From: Intrasporangium flavum
Lineage (GTDB): Bacteria > Actinomycetota > Actinomycetes > Actinomycetales > Dermatophilaceae
Direction of reading: 5' to 3'
Assembly (NCBI RefSeq): GCF_001956915.1
Contig: NZ_MLJO01000002.1
Location: 62,001-126,000 of the forward strand
Length of the DNA stretch: 64,000 nucleotides
In this document: positions 35,101 through 43,086 of the stretch, piece by piece
How positions within the stretch are numbered: the stretch's first letter is position 1
How the letters are laid out: each line of letters opens with the position of its first letter
The notes under the pieces: model-generated
The model's input: the letters and a program-made list of their open reading frames with translations, nothing else
What the model was told of the DNA's origin: nothing
The model's database searches: none
Program-made: the position numbers and the translations under genes

Positions 35101-36050
35101 CGGGCCGCGCAGGCCACGACGGTCGCCTCGGTGGGGCCGTAGGTGTTCCACACCTCACGGTCGGGTGTCGCGAGCCGCGCCGCGAGCTCGGCCGGGCACG
35201 CCTCGCCGCCGAAGATGAGCAGACGCACCGGCTCGAGCGCCTCCGCGGGCCACAGCGCCGCGAGCGTCGGCACGGTCGAGACGATGGTGATGTCCTGCGC
35301 GACGAGCCACGGCCCGAGGTCCTGCCCGGTGCGCACCAGCGAGCGCGGCGCGGGCACGAGGCAGGCCCCGTACCGCCAGGCGAGCCACATCTCCTCGCAC
35401 GACGCGTCGAAGGCGACCGACAGGCCGGCCAGCACCCGGTCCCCCGGCCCGATGGGATTGTCCTGCAGGAAGATCCGCGCCTCGGCGTCGACGAAGGCCG
35501 CAGCCGACCGGTGCGACACGGCCACGCCCTTGGGCACCCCCGTGGAGCCGGAGGTGAAGATGACCCACGCGTCGTGCTCGGTCGTGACCGTGACGCGTGC
35601 GGGGCGCGTCGGGGCCGGCCCGGTGTGCCTGGGCTGCCTGGGGCCCTTGGCGGCCGGGGCCGCCCGGCCCACGGGGCGGATCCGGCGTCGCGGCCCGACG
35701 ACCGCCGTCACGGCGGCCTCGCCGAACACGAGGTCGGCACGCTCCTGCGGGTCGTCCGCGTCGACGGGGACGTACGCGGCCCCGGCGTGAAGGATGCCGA
35801 GCACCGCCACGTAGAGGTCGACCGTGCCCGACGGCGCGCGCACGCCGACGCGGTCGCCCGGGCGCACGCCGGCGCGGCCCAGGTCGGCGGCCAGCGCCAG
35901 GGACGCCTCGGTGAGCTCGGCGTAGGTCAGCACGGTGACCGTGTCGTCGACCGCGGGCGCGTCGGGGTGGGCTGCCGTCGTGGCCGCCAGCACGTCGACG
36001 AGCGTGCGCGGTTCGGGGGCGCGTGAGGCCGCGCGCAGCCGGTCGGTCAC
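32136..36050 (-). CDS. Pls/PosA-type single-module polymer synthetase (A-T-6TM-3 beta-helix blocks)
   Basis: A 1304-residue membrane NRPS-like enzyme. The adenylation domain (about 17-500) has IFTSGSTGVPKG (164-174), NTYGPTEAT (302-310), YRSGDL, VGRADEQVKLGGRRIELGE and SGKVDRAAL (K492). The carrier domain ends in FFALGGGSL with S547. Six membrane segments (about 608-632, 649-675, 845-870, 882-908, 1090-1112, 1115-1145) alternate with three hexapeptide-repeat blocks (about 725-820, 960-1025, 1195-1290). No condensation (HHxxxDG) or thioesterase domain is seen. This is the plan of epsilon-poly-L-lysine synthetase. Hand-aligned code residues D215, A216, E219, S258, I279, G281, T303, V311, V312 and K492 give DAESIGTVVK, close to a lysine code. 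AGGAGG lies seven bases before the GTG. Confidence 0.87.
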   Translation of the reverse strand: MTDRLRAASRAPEPRTLVDVLAATTAAHPDAPAVDDTVTVLTYAELTEASLALAADLGRAGVRPGDRVGVRAPSGTVDLYVAVLGILHAGAAYVPVDADDPQERADLVFGEAAVTAVVGPRRRIRPVGRAAPAAKGPRQPRHTGPAPTRPARVTVTTEHDAWVIFTSGSTGVPKGVAVSHRSAAAFVDAEARIFLQDNPIGPGDRVLAGLSVAFDASCEEMWLAWRYGACLVPAPRSLVRTGQDLGPWLVAQDITIVSTVPTLAALWPAEALEPVRLLIFGGEACPAELAARLATPDREVWNTYGPTEATVVACAARLDGVGPVRIGLPLEGWDLAVVGPDDQPVVEGGTGQLIIGGVGLARYLDPAKDAEKYAPMPTLGWERAYRSGDLVVNDAEGLVFVGRADEQVKLGGRRIELGEVDAALQGLPHVTAAAAAVKTTPVGSQVLVGYLVPASEHLDLDAARERLREELPAALVPVLATVESIPTRTSGKVDRAALPWPLAGAGSDADASGLEGTAAWVAGHWSDVLGTSVGSPQADFFALGGGSLSSARLVSLLRERYPTVTVADVHAHPRLGAQVELLESFAPVAAEVGAPERVVRRIPRRTQLLQTLVSVVLLTIKGLQWLVGLGIATELLRAAGIATWPRAVSWWVLGVGLVAFVTPVGRMGITALACRLLLRGLKPGSYTRGGSVQMRLWAAERFADAMGAVTMAGAPWIVHYARLLGATVGPGVDLHTVPPVTGLLTIGAGASIEPEVDLSGYWMDGDVVHVGTVHVGREAVVGARSTIGPDVHIGRGAIVEPGSTVLTSVPAGRVVAGSPARRVHDPAALGHPAERPPRRPAWVAVYGASGALLSLLPFVALIPALLVLARALRGSTGVGDAALTVLAWTPVVTVIGLVGLATLTVVLVRLLALGLSEGFHPVRSRVGWQVWLTERLLDQARTLLFPLYASLFTPVWLRLLGARVGSDVEASTVLLLPSMTTVASGAFLADDTMVGSYELAHGWVHIAPVKIGKRAFLGNSGMTAPGRRVPKFGLVAVLSAAPPKSKAGSSWLGSPPVRLRRPPQGSDDERTFRPPLRLKVFRGLVELCRVVPVIVTVALAFGVLLAVEAVALRWGWVVAALLGGVVLAATGAVAAAVTTLAKWVVVGRIRAVEHPLWSSFVWRNEVVDAFVEMVAGPWFAWTATGTPAINVWLRTLGARIGHGVWCETYWLPEADLVSLGDGATVNRGCVLQTHLFHDRIMSMDSVTLDEGATLGPHGVILPAASIARTATVGPGSLVLRGESVPAGSRWTGNPIAPWREKPGA

Positions 36051-36461
36051 CAGCCAACCTCCTGTCGGGGTTGCGTCACCTCCGACGCTAGAGCCCCGAG
36101 GTGAACGGCAGGGGTGGTTCGACGACCTCGTTCGAAGGGGGCTGTAACGCGGAGGGCCCTTCGGCGGATTCAGGGGGTAGGGAGGCGTCGTCGACCCCCG
36201 AGCGCCGGCGCCTCCCGCACCCTCTTGCGCCCCTCCCGACCGCGGAAACCGGCGAAGAGAGCAGGGGGCCGAGCGGCCACGACGAACGACCGCTGGTCGA
36301 CGGGAACGCCCGACTCGCCTCAGGACACGCCGCGTCAGGGGCCCGTGCGCGGGCAACGGTCGTCGGGCCGCGGGACGGCCCGCCGGCAGGGTCGACCGGC
36401 CCCGGAAAATCGAGGGATGCGTCCGGTGACGTGGTGCCCTGCGGTGCGGGACGATGTGCAC
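36051..36461. other. Divergent intergenic region (411 bp), no gene seen
   Basis: Separates the polymer synthetase (minus strand) from a GAF-ANTAR gene (plus strand). It holds the AGGAGG site of the synthetase and must contain both promoters, but no convincing -35/-10 pair, operator or small gene is visible. A GGGTA element at 36175-36179 lacks a matching -35. Confidence 0.6.
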
Positions 36462-37187
36462 GTGAGCACCTCTGCTGACGCGTCGGCCAGCGAGTTCGCG
36501 CGGGTGGCGCGTGACCTCGCGGAGACCCATGGGGTGCTCCCGACGGTGGAGGCGGTGGTGCACCGGGCCGTCGAGGTCGTGCCCTGCGACTGGGCCGCGG
36601 TCGCCGTCACCGACCACCTGACGTGGCGCCCGGCGCGGCTGTCGGCGTCCAACGACCCCGGGCTGGCAGACGTCATCGCGCAGATCGCGGGAGGGTGCGG
36701 CGCGAGCCCCGGAATCGCGGCCTTCGACTCCGGAGACGTGGTCGTCGTGCACGACCTCGCCGAGGACGGACGCTTCCCGGAGTACGCCGCCCAGATGGTC
36801 GCGCGCACCGGGGTGCGCTCGGTGGTCTCGCACGGACTCCGGCTCGCCGGCGCCACCGTCGGCGTCATGACGTGCTACGCCCGGTGCCCGAAGCAGTTCG
36901 ACGAGGCCGCCGTCGAGCGGGCCCACCTGCTGGCGCAGCACGCGGTCATCGCCATCGAGGCCTCCCTCGCCGACGACCGCGCCGACAACCTCGAGGCGGC
37001 CCTGGCCCGCAGCCGCACGATCGGGGCGGCCGTGGGCATCCTCGTCGAGCGCTACCGGCTCACCGCCGACGGGGCGTTCGCGGTGCTGGCGCGCCTGAGC
37101 CAGAACAACAACCGCAAGGTCGCCGACGTCGCGGCCGAGCTCCTCGAGACCGGCACCGTGCCCGGGCTAGAACCGCTCGTCGGCTAG
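36462..37187 (+). CDS. GAF-ANTAR transcription antiterminator
   Basis: A 241-residue cytoplasmic protein. The GAF domain spans about 25-170 (CDWAAVAVTD; GVRSVVSHGLRLAGATVGVMTCYA); the ANTAR domain spans about 180-235 (ALARSRTIGAAVGILVERYRLTADGAFAVL, QNNNRKVADVAAELL). It should sense a small ligand or redox state and bind hairpin pairs in leader RNA. The GTG at 36462 is chosen, with a GTG at 36456 as the alternative. It is divergent from the polymer synthetase gene, which makes it a candidate regulator of that locus, although ANTAR proteins usually act in trans on several operons. Confidence 0.85.
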   Translation: MSTSADASASEFARVARDLAETHGVLPTVEAVVHRAVEVVPCDWAAVAVTDHLTWRPARLSASNDPGLADVIAQIAGGCGASPGIAAFDSGDVVVVHDLAEDGRFPEYAAQMVARTGVRSVVSHGLRLAGATVGVMTCYARCPKQFDEAAVERAHLLAQHAVIAIEASLADDRADNLEAALARSRTIGAAVGILVERYRLTADGAFAVLARLSQNNNRKVADVAAELLETGTVPGLEPLVG

Positions 37188-37339
37188 CGGGGCCTTCCCC
37201 CGACCCGGGCGCAGGGTGACGCCCGTCGCGGCCCTCGACCGATCCGGGCGGTCCGGCGTGGGTGGGGGCGGGGCGACGACGGGTCACCGACCCTCCACCC
37301 TGCCGCGCGCCGACGGCCCCGCCTGCGAGGAGGACGGCC

Positions 37340-37599
37340 ATGCCAACCCACGACCGCATCGAGGACGTGTGGGGCGAGCGCACGTCGAGCGGTGGGTGCG
37401 CACGGCGTCGACGCTGCACTCCAACGGCGACGCGTTCGACCTCGCCGTCCGCGACGGGAGCGTCGTCGGCGTGCGGGGACGCTGGGAGGACCGTGCCGAC
37501 CACGACCGTCTCGGTCCGAAGGACCTCTTCGGCTGGCAGGCGATCGGGTCGTCGCACCGCCTGACCCGGCCCCTGGTGCGCCGGGGCGGCGGGTCCGGC
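37340..37599 (+). pseudogene. Relic of a molybdopterin oxidoreductase 5' end (nitrate reductase/formate dehydrogenase family)
   Basis: An ATG with GAGGAGG upstream starts MPTHDRIEDVWGERT, the conserved beginning of a family of actinobacterial molybdopterin oxidoreductases. The frame then fails; in another frame the text resumes VERWVRTASTLHSNGDAFDLA, GSVVGVRGRW, DRLGPKDLFGWQA and RLTRPLVRR. In intact relatives about 25 residues separate the two parts, so a deletion with frameshift is inferred. The similarity stops after LVRR; the remaining several hundred residues are missing. No molybdenum cofactor genes are nearby. From 37600 to 37695 no gene is seen. Confidence 0.75.
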
Positions 37600-37695
37600 G
37601 GGCGCGTGACGGACGGGTCGCCGTCGGCACGGTCCCCGGCGAAACGTGGTGCCCGGCAGGCGCTGGGACGGGCCGGCGTCGGGTACGCGTCGGGC

Positions 37696-38715
37696 ATGGC
37701 AACCAACGACACCGACACCGCACCCGTCGCAGGGCGCCCGGAGCCCGAGGCGCCGAGCGACCTGCCCAAGGAGTCGTTCCGGGCCGTCGTCGCGCGCGCC
37801 CGTCGCGAGTTCCGTCGCGACCGGCTCACCGACCTGGCCGCCGCCCTGACCTACTACGGGCTCCTCGCGCTGGCCCCGGCGCTCGTCGTGCTCGTCGCCG
37901 CCATGGGCCTGGCCGGTCCCGACGTCGCCGACCGCGTCGTGCAGCAGACCCAGTCGCTCGCCCCGGGATCGAGCGCCCAGCTCGTCGCGCAGCTCGTGCA
38001 CCAGGCGCAGTCGAACCGGACCGGCGCCGGCATCGGCGCCGTGGTCGGCATCCTCGTGGCCCTCTGGTCGGCGTCCGGCTACGTCTCCGCGTTCATGCGC
38101 GCCTCGAACGTCGTGTACGACGTCCCGGAGGGCCGGCCGATCTGGAAGACCGCGCCGATCCGCATCGGCGTGACCGTGCTGGCCGTCGTCGTGCTCGTCC
38201 TGGCGGCCGTCATCGTCGTCGTCTCCGGACCGGTGGCCAAGCAGATCGGTGACCTCGTCGGAGCGGGTGACACCGCGGTGCTCGTGTGGAGCATCGCCAA
38301 GTGGCCGGTGCTGCTCGTCCTGCTGTCGGTGCTGCTCGCCGTGCTCTTCTGGGCCAGCCCCAACGCCCGCCAGGGCGGCGTGCGCTGGGTGAGCCCCGGG
38401 GGCGTCATCGCCGTGGTCGCCTGGCTCGTCGTCTCGGCCTTGTTCGCGCTCTACGTCACCTGGTTCGCGTCGTACGACAAGACGTACGGCTCGCTCGCCG
38501 GGGTCGTCGTGTTCCTCGTGTGGCTGTGGCTGACGAACATCGCCCTCCTGCTCGGGGCCGAGGTCAACGCCGAGCTGGACCGCAGCCGTGCCATCGCCGG
38601 AGGGCTGCCCGAGCACGTCGAGCCCTTCGCCGAGCCCCGCGACACCCGCGCCATGGACGACGACGAGCGGGCCGAGGCCGAGCGCGCCGTCCGGTACCGG
38701 GAGGGCCCGGGGTGA
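37696..38715 (+). CDS. YihY/BrkB-family inner-membrane protein
   Basis: A 339-residue membrane protein with six hydrophobic segments. Family features are FRRDRLTDLAAALTYYGLLALAPAL near the N-terminus, ALWSASGYVSAFMRASNVVY in the middle and YDKTYGSLAGVVVFLVWLWL before the last segment. The family was once labelled ribonuclease BN but is now regarded as a membrane protein of unknown role, possibly in transport. The ATG at 37696 fits the family. Its stop overlaps the GTG of an alpha/beta hydrolase gene, so the pair is translationally coupled. Confidence 0.9.
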   Translation: MATNDTDTAPVAGRPEPEAPSDLPKESFRAVVARARREFRRDRLTDLAAALTYYGLLALAPALVVLVAAMGLAGPDVADRVVQQTQSLAPGSSAQLVAQLVHQAQSNRTGAGIGAVVGILVALWSASGYVSAFMRASNVVYDVPEGRPIWKTAPIRIGVTVLAVVVLVLAAVIVVVSGPVAKQIGDLVGAGDTAVLVWSIAKWPVLLVLLSVLLAVLFWASPNARQGGVRWVSPGGVIAVVAWLVVSALFALYVTWFASYDKTYGSLAGVVVFLVWLWLTNIALLLGAEVNAELDRSRAIAGGLPEHVEPFAEPRDTRAMDDDERAEAERAVRYREGPG

Positions 38716-39476
38716 CGACCGGGACGCCCGAGGTCCGGGACGGCCACGGGTCGCGGCTCGTCGACACCCGGGTCCCGCCCGACCCCCGCGGCGTGGCCCT
38801 GCTCCTGCACGGCGGCGGCAGCCGGCCCGGCGCCCTGCGGGTCAGCCCGGCGCAGCTGTCGGTGCTGCGCCTCGTGCCGACCGCCGCGCGCATCGCCCAC
38901 GCGGCTCCCGACGTCGCGGTGCACCGGCTCCTCAACAGCTACCGCGGCTGGGACACCCGGCACACGCCGGTCCAGGACGTCGCCTGGGCGCTCGACATGC
39001 TGCGCGCGCGGCACGGCCGGGTCCCGGTGTGCCTCGTCGGGCACTCGCTCGGCGGTCGCGCAGCGATCCTGTCGCTCGGGCACCCCGACGTGCACGGTGC
39101 GGTGGCGCTGGCGCCGTGGGTCCGGGCCACGGACGTGCCGGCGCCGGGACGTGACCTCGGTGGCGCGTCGGTGCTCGTGGTGCACGGTGACGAGGACCGG
39201 GTCGCGAGCCCGGAGCAGGCCTTCCGGATGGCCCGTGCCCTGTCCGCGCGGGCGCTCGTCGGCTACGTCGCGGTCCGCGGGGGCCGGCACTCCATGCTGC
39301 GACGGCACGCCGTCTTCGACGGCCTCGCAGCAGGTTTCGTGGCCGCGACCCTCGGGGGCGCGGGCGCGCGCGGCCGCGGGCGACACGAGGAGAGCGGCGA
39401 GGGGCGTGGCGAGGGGAGTGGCTCCGCGGCCGTCGTCGCGCGCGTGCTGGCCGGCGAGTCCTTCGTCGAGGTCTGA
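38712..39476 (+). CDS. Alpha/beta hydrolase
   Basis: A 254-residue cytoplasmic hydrolase. LLLHGGGSRPG provides the oxyanion loop, VGHSLGGRAA is the nucleophile elbow (Ser about 118), HGDEDRVASP carries the acid, and GGRHSMLRRH the histidine. It resembles small dienelactone-hydrolase or lipase-like esterases; the substrate is unknown. The GTG at 38712 overlaps the YihY stop. The C-terminus (Gly/Arg/Glu-rich, about 215-240) is low complexity and unlikely to be part of the fold. Confidence 0.82.
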   Translation: MTTGTPEVRDGHGSRLVDTRVPPDPRGVALLLHGGGSRPGALRVSPAQLSVLRLVPTAARIAHAAPDVAVHRLLNSYRGWDTRHTPVQDVAWALDMLRARHGRVPVCLVGHSLGGRAAILSLGHPDVHGAVALAPWVRATDVPAPGRDLGGASVLVVHGDEDRVASPEQAFRMARALSARALVGYVAVRGGRHSMLRRHAVFDGLAAGFVAATLGGAGARGRGRHEESGEGRGEGSGSAAVVARVLAGESFVEV

Positions 39477-39567
39477 GGCCCCACGACGTGCAGGCCCGAG
39501 GCGGCACCTCCACCGTGGCGCCGACCCGCACCCGGCGGCACCGGCCGGGGCGAGCGGGTCCCGGAGA

Positions 39568-40332
39568 TCAGCCGATGTCGACAGCCGGCTGCGGCTGCAC
39601 GGCTCGTGCGAGGTCGCGCAGGTAGTGCGAGAAGCCTTCCGGGGCACGGCCGGTCAGGCGCGACGACGTGACGACGCGTCCGGACGCGGTCGCCTCGACG
39701 CGTCCGCCCACGCGCCGCACGGCGTCGACGAGCGCGACGTCCTCGTGGGCGAGCAGCGAGCGGAACCCGCCCGCGGCGCGGTACGTCGAGAGCCGCACCC
39801 CGAGGTTGGCCCCGTGCACGTGGCGGTGGCCGTCGGCGCGGTCGTGGGCGCGCACCCACCGGGCGAGCGCGGCCGGTTCGAGGTCGTCGTCGGGCTCGAC
39901 GAGGCCGACCACGGCGTCGGCCCCGGCCTCGGCCATCGCCACGTGCACCGCCAGCCACTCCTCGGGGACCCGGCTGTCGGCGTCGGTGCCCGCGACCCAG
40001 ACGCGGTCGCCGGCGGCGGCGTCGCGGCAGCCGATGAGGCGCACGGCGGCCTCGACGCCGGCGGCGCGGGCGCGGCCCACACCCCCGCTCGTCTCGACCA
40101 CGTGGACGGTCGGGTGGGCCGCAGCCACCCTCGCCGACCGGTCGGTGCACGCGTCGAGTGCCACGACGGCCACGACCCCGACGTCAGGTCGCAGGTCCGC
40201 GAGCACGCGGCTCGCGCGCTCGACCGCGGACAGGCAGGCACCGAGCAGGCGCTCCTCGTCACGCGCCGGAACGACGACGGCGACGTGGGTCAGCGCCCCG
40301 GGGCGCACGGCAGGGTCGGTGGTCCGCGTCAT
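39568..40332 (-). CDS. Glycosyltransferase family 2 (GT-A fold)
   Basis: A 254-residue cytoplasmic transferase. VVVPARDEERLLGACL begins the nucleotide-sugar domain, AGTDADSRVP carries the DxD metal site, and HGANLGVRLSTYRAAGGF plus LAHEDVALVDAV give the acceptor region with the catalytic Asp. No membrane segment is seen. The ATG overlaps the stop of the PIG-L/methyltransferase gene (ATGA). It is the last gene of a three-gene operon with an acyl-CoA-dehydrogenase-like protein and a deacetylase-methyltransferase, which together suggest a modified glycolipid or secondary glycoside. Donor and acceptor are unknown. Confidence 0.85.
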   Translation of the reverse strand: MTRTTDPAVRPGALTHVAVVVPARDEERLLGACLSAVERASRVLADLRPDVGVVAVVALDACTDRSARVAAAHPTVHVVETSGGVGRARAAGVEAAVRLIGCRDAAAGDRVWVAGTDADSRVPEEWLAVHVAMAEAGADAVVGLVEPDDDLEPAALARWVRAHDRADGHRHVHGANLGVRLSTYRAAGGFRSLLAHEDVALVDAVRRVGGRVEATASGRVVTSSRLTGRAPEGFSHYLRDLARAVQPQPAVDIG

Positions 40333-41708
40333 GAGCGGCCCCCTTCGGGGTCGTGGGTGCCGTGCGCGGCCCCGGTGGGGTGGGTGCTCCTCGGCCCGAG
40401 GACGGTGAGGAGGAAGTCCGGCTCGACGTGCTCGACGAGCACGTCGAGCCCGGTGGCGGCCCGCCAGAGGTCGTGCACGGACGGGCCGTCGAGTGGCCAG
40501 CCGACGACCTCGTGGCGCCAGTGGCACAGCAGCACGACGCCGTCGTCGGTCAGGCCCTCCTCGACGCGTCGGCGCAGCTCGCGCAGTCGCTCGGGGCTCA
40601 GGAAGTAGCCGACCTCCGACACGACGACGAGGTCGAACGGGCCCTCGGGGTGGTCGTCGACGGCGTCGGCACGGCGCACCTCGACGTGGTCGAGGTGGTG
40701 CAGCCGTGCGCGGGCGTGCTCGACGGCCGCCGCGCTCGAGTCGACGGCGAGGACGGCGTCGCACCGCGTGGCCAGGTCGGCGGCGAGGGCTCCCGCCGAG
40801 CAGCCGACCTCGAGCGCCCGGACGAACCGTCGACGCGGCAGCGCTGCGAGCGTCGTCGCACGCTTGCGCTGCTCGTACCAGTCGGTGTCGGTGCGCCACG
40901 GGTCGGCGTCGGAGCGGTGCAGCTCGTCGAGCGCGACATCGGGCTCGGCCGGCTCGGCGAGGAACGTCTCGTGGCGGCGCAGGAAGTGCCCGACGAACTC
41001 CGGCGACAGCAGCTGCTCGTCGCCCGGCTCGTCCGACAGCGGAGCCATCTGGGTGCGGTGGAGGGCGAGGGCCTGCGACTTCGAGCGGTGGGTCACGGCG
41101 TCGAGCGGCAGCACCATGGCCTCGCGCCACGGCACCGAGGCCCGGGTTCCCCAGTGCCACAGCCAGACCGGGTACTCGACCGCTCGGGCATCGGTCCGGC
41201 GGGCCGCGATGCTCGCCGCGCGCCCGGCGGCCTCGTGGCCGGGATGGCCGTCCCCGCGCCACGGCGCGACGACGAGCGTGCGCGACCCGGTCGCCCCGAT
41301 CGCGTCGACGACGGCGGCGACGATCGTGTCCACGTGCTCCCCGAGACGCCCGTCGGGCAGGCCGCACACCACGAGCCGCGCGCGGGCGGCGAGCATCCCG
41401 ACCGCGGCGCGGGTCTCGGCCTCGCGTTGCGCGGCCAGCGCCTCGGGCGTCCACGTCGGCGAGTCGGGGTGGGACGCCTCGCCGTTCGACAGCAGGACCA
41501 CGGTCACCGGCAGGCCCGCTGCCGCCGCCAGGCGGAGGAGGCCGCCCGCGCCGAGGGTCTCGTCGTCGGGGTGCGCGGCGACGACGACGAGCGCGTCGTG
41601 GGCCGGCACGTCGAGGCCGGGCAGGCCCTCCCACTCCGGGCAGGCCAGCCAGTGCTCCTCGTCGGTACCGGTCTCGTCGTGCCGGAACGGCACTGCCTCG
41701 GCACTCAC
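40329..41708 (-). CDS. Bifunctional PIG-L deacetylase / SAM-dependent methyltransferase
   Basis: A 459-residue fusion. Residues 38-240 are a PIG-L/LmbE zinc deacetylase (AAHPDDETLGAGG with H46, D48, D49; GDGHPGHEAAGRA carrying the third His). Residues about 285-430 are a class I methyltransferase (ALEVGCSAGALAADLA; VVVSEVGYFLSPE). The enzyme would remove an N-acetyl group from an amino sugar and methylate the same or a related product. The GTG overlaps the stop of the upstream gene, and its stop overlaps the GT2 start. The fusion appears in comparable actinobacterial operons, but its product is not characterised to my knowledge. Confidence 0.87.
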   Translation of the reverse strand: MSAEAVPFRHDETGTDEEHWLACPEWEGLPGLDVPAHDALVVVAAHPDDETLGAGGLLRLAAAAGLPVTVVLLSNGEASHPDSPTWTPEALAAQREAETRAAVGMLAARARLVVCGLPDGRLGEHVDTIVAAVVDAIGATGSRTLVVAPWRGDGHPGHEAAGRAASIAARRTDARAVEYPVWLWHWGTRASVPWREAMVLPLDAVTHRSKSQALALHRTQMAPLSDEPGDEQLLSPEFVGHFLRRHETFLAEPAEPDVALDELHRSDADPWRTDTDWYEQRKRATTLAALPRRRFVRALEVGCSAGALAADLATRCDAVLAVDSSAAAVEHARARLHHLDHVEVRRADAVDDHPEGPFDLVVVSEVGYFLSPERLRELRRRVEEGLTDDGVVLLCHWRHEVVGWPLDGPSVHDLWRAATGLDVLVEHVEPDFLLTVLGPRSTHPTGAAHGTHDPEGGRS

Positions 41709-42796
41709 GGGGCCCCCTCTGCCGCATCGAGCACGCTGCGCCCGAGGGCGGCGGCGTCGCGCTCGGCATGTTCCTGCCGGACGTACAGACGCAGGTCGGC
41801 GACCCGGGCCGCGTGCTCCTCCTCCAGCGCGAGCGGGCCGGGACCGAGTGCGTGGTCGACGCGCTCGAGGACCTCCTCGACGGCGCCGGCGACGACGCGT
41901 CGCACCCGCAGGGCCAGCCGGGCCCCGTCCGCACCGAGCGCGTCGCCGGCGTCGACGGCCCGGGCCGCGTCGGCCAAGGTGGTCGACGCGACGTGCAGCG
42001 CCGCGTCGACGGCGCCGAGGTGCATGAGGGCGACCTGGTCGGGCGCCCGCCGCCGGCACTGGTCGAGCAGCCTCCCCGCCACGGCGCACGCGCCGCCGAA
42101 CCACACGGCGGCCACGCCGATGCCGCCCCAGGCGAAGCCGGGCCGCTCGAGGTACCAGCCGGGTTCGCCCACGGGCACGGCCTCGGCGTCGTCGAAGGCG
42201 ACCGGCCCGCTCGGCACGGCCGCGAGTCCGCGGGCGACCCACGGCACGGGCTCGACGCGCGTGGCGCCGGTGCGCAGGTCGACCGCGTAGAGGCGTCGGC
42301 GCTCGTCGTCGCACCAGGCCGTGACCAGCGCGTGGCTCAGGGTGCCGGCGAGCGAGCACCACGGCTTGGTGCCGACGAGGTGCGTGATCCCGCCGATCGG
42401 GTGGGCCGTCAGCCGCGTGCCCGGTCCCTCGGCCGCGAAGACGCCCCACGTCTGGCCGTCCGCCACGACCGGCACGTCGTACCCGGCGGCAATCGCCTCC
42501 GCCAGGATCGCGCGGGCGTCGAGGTGGGGTTCGAGGGCGCGTGCCACGGTGAGGTCACCGGCCGCGACGTTCGCGAGGGCCGCCCAGAGGGTCGCGGTCG
42601 CGCCTGCGCCCGGCAGCGGGAACGATTCGGGTGCAAGGGATCCCAGCTCGAGACCCGCTGCGGGGTCACCGGCTCGCTCGAGGGCCTGCTGCCGCAGGTG
42701 CGATGCCCGGCCGCCGAGTGACGATCCGTGGACCGCGGGCGTGAACACGGCCGGGCCCGAGGACCCTTCGGGGCGTGGGGTGCCCGGTCGCGTCAC
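41705..42796 (-). CDS. Acyl-CoA-dehydrogenase-like flavoprotein
   Basis: A 363-residue protein with the acyl-CoA dehydrogenase layout: N-terminal helices (LWAALANVAAGDLTVARALEPHLDA), a central beta domain (GITHLVGTKPWCSLAGTLSHALV) and a C-terminal helical bundle. The usual catalytic Glu region is not clear, so dehydrogenase activity is uncertain. GGGAGG lies eight bases before the GTG at 42796; a longer ORF upstream has no such site. It is the first gene of the coupled operon with PIG-L-methyltransferase and GT2. The 290-bp gap upstream (42797-43086) shows no gene. Confidence 0.8.
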   Translation of the reverse strand: MTRPGTPRPEGSSGPAVFTPAVHGSSLGGRASHLRQQALERAGDPAAGLELGSLAPESFPLPGAGATATLWAALANVAAGDLTVARALEPHLDARAILAEAIAAGYDVPVVADGQTWGVFAAEGPGTRLTAHPIGGITHLVGTKPWCSLAGTLSHALVTAWCDDERRRLYAVDLRTGATRVEPVPWVARGLAAVPSGPVAFDDAEAVPVGEPGWYLERPGFAWGGIGVAAVWFGGACAVAGRLLDQCRRRAPDQVALMHLGAVDAALHVASTTLADAARAVDAGDALGADGARLALRVRRVVAGAVEEVLERVDHALGPGPLALEEEHAARVADLRLYVRQEHAERDAAALGRSVLDAAEGAP

Positions 42797-43086
42797 GCGG
42801 TGCCCTCCCGGGGCGTACGTCGCCGGCGCGCTCGGGGCCACGGGCGTCCTCCATCGTCGGTGCGAGGGGCCGGCCCCCTGCGGTCGAGCACCCCGTACCC
42901 CGCGGGCGGCGCGCTGACGCACCGCACAGGCAGGTGGTCCGAGAGCGCGCGCCAGGACGACGCCGCCCCGACTGCGCTTCTGAACCAGGACGACGCCGCC
43001 GTGGTGCGCTTACCCCGCGCGGGCCCGTCCGATTCAGGGTCGTTGTCGCACGGTCGGGTTCGGCTGTGGGTGGCGGGTCCGAGAGG

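Noticed and set aside
40329..41708. Mycothiol deacetylase MshB
   Set aside because: The HPDDE motif is shared by all PIG-L enzymes, but the fusion to a methyltransferase and the GT2/acyl-CoA dehydrogenase operon do not fit mycothiol synthesis.
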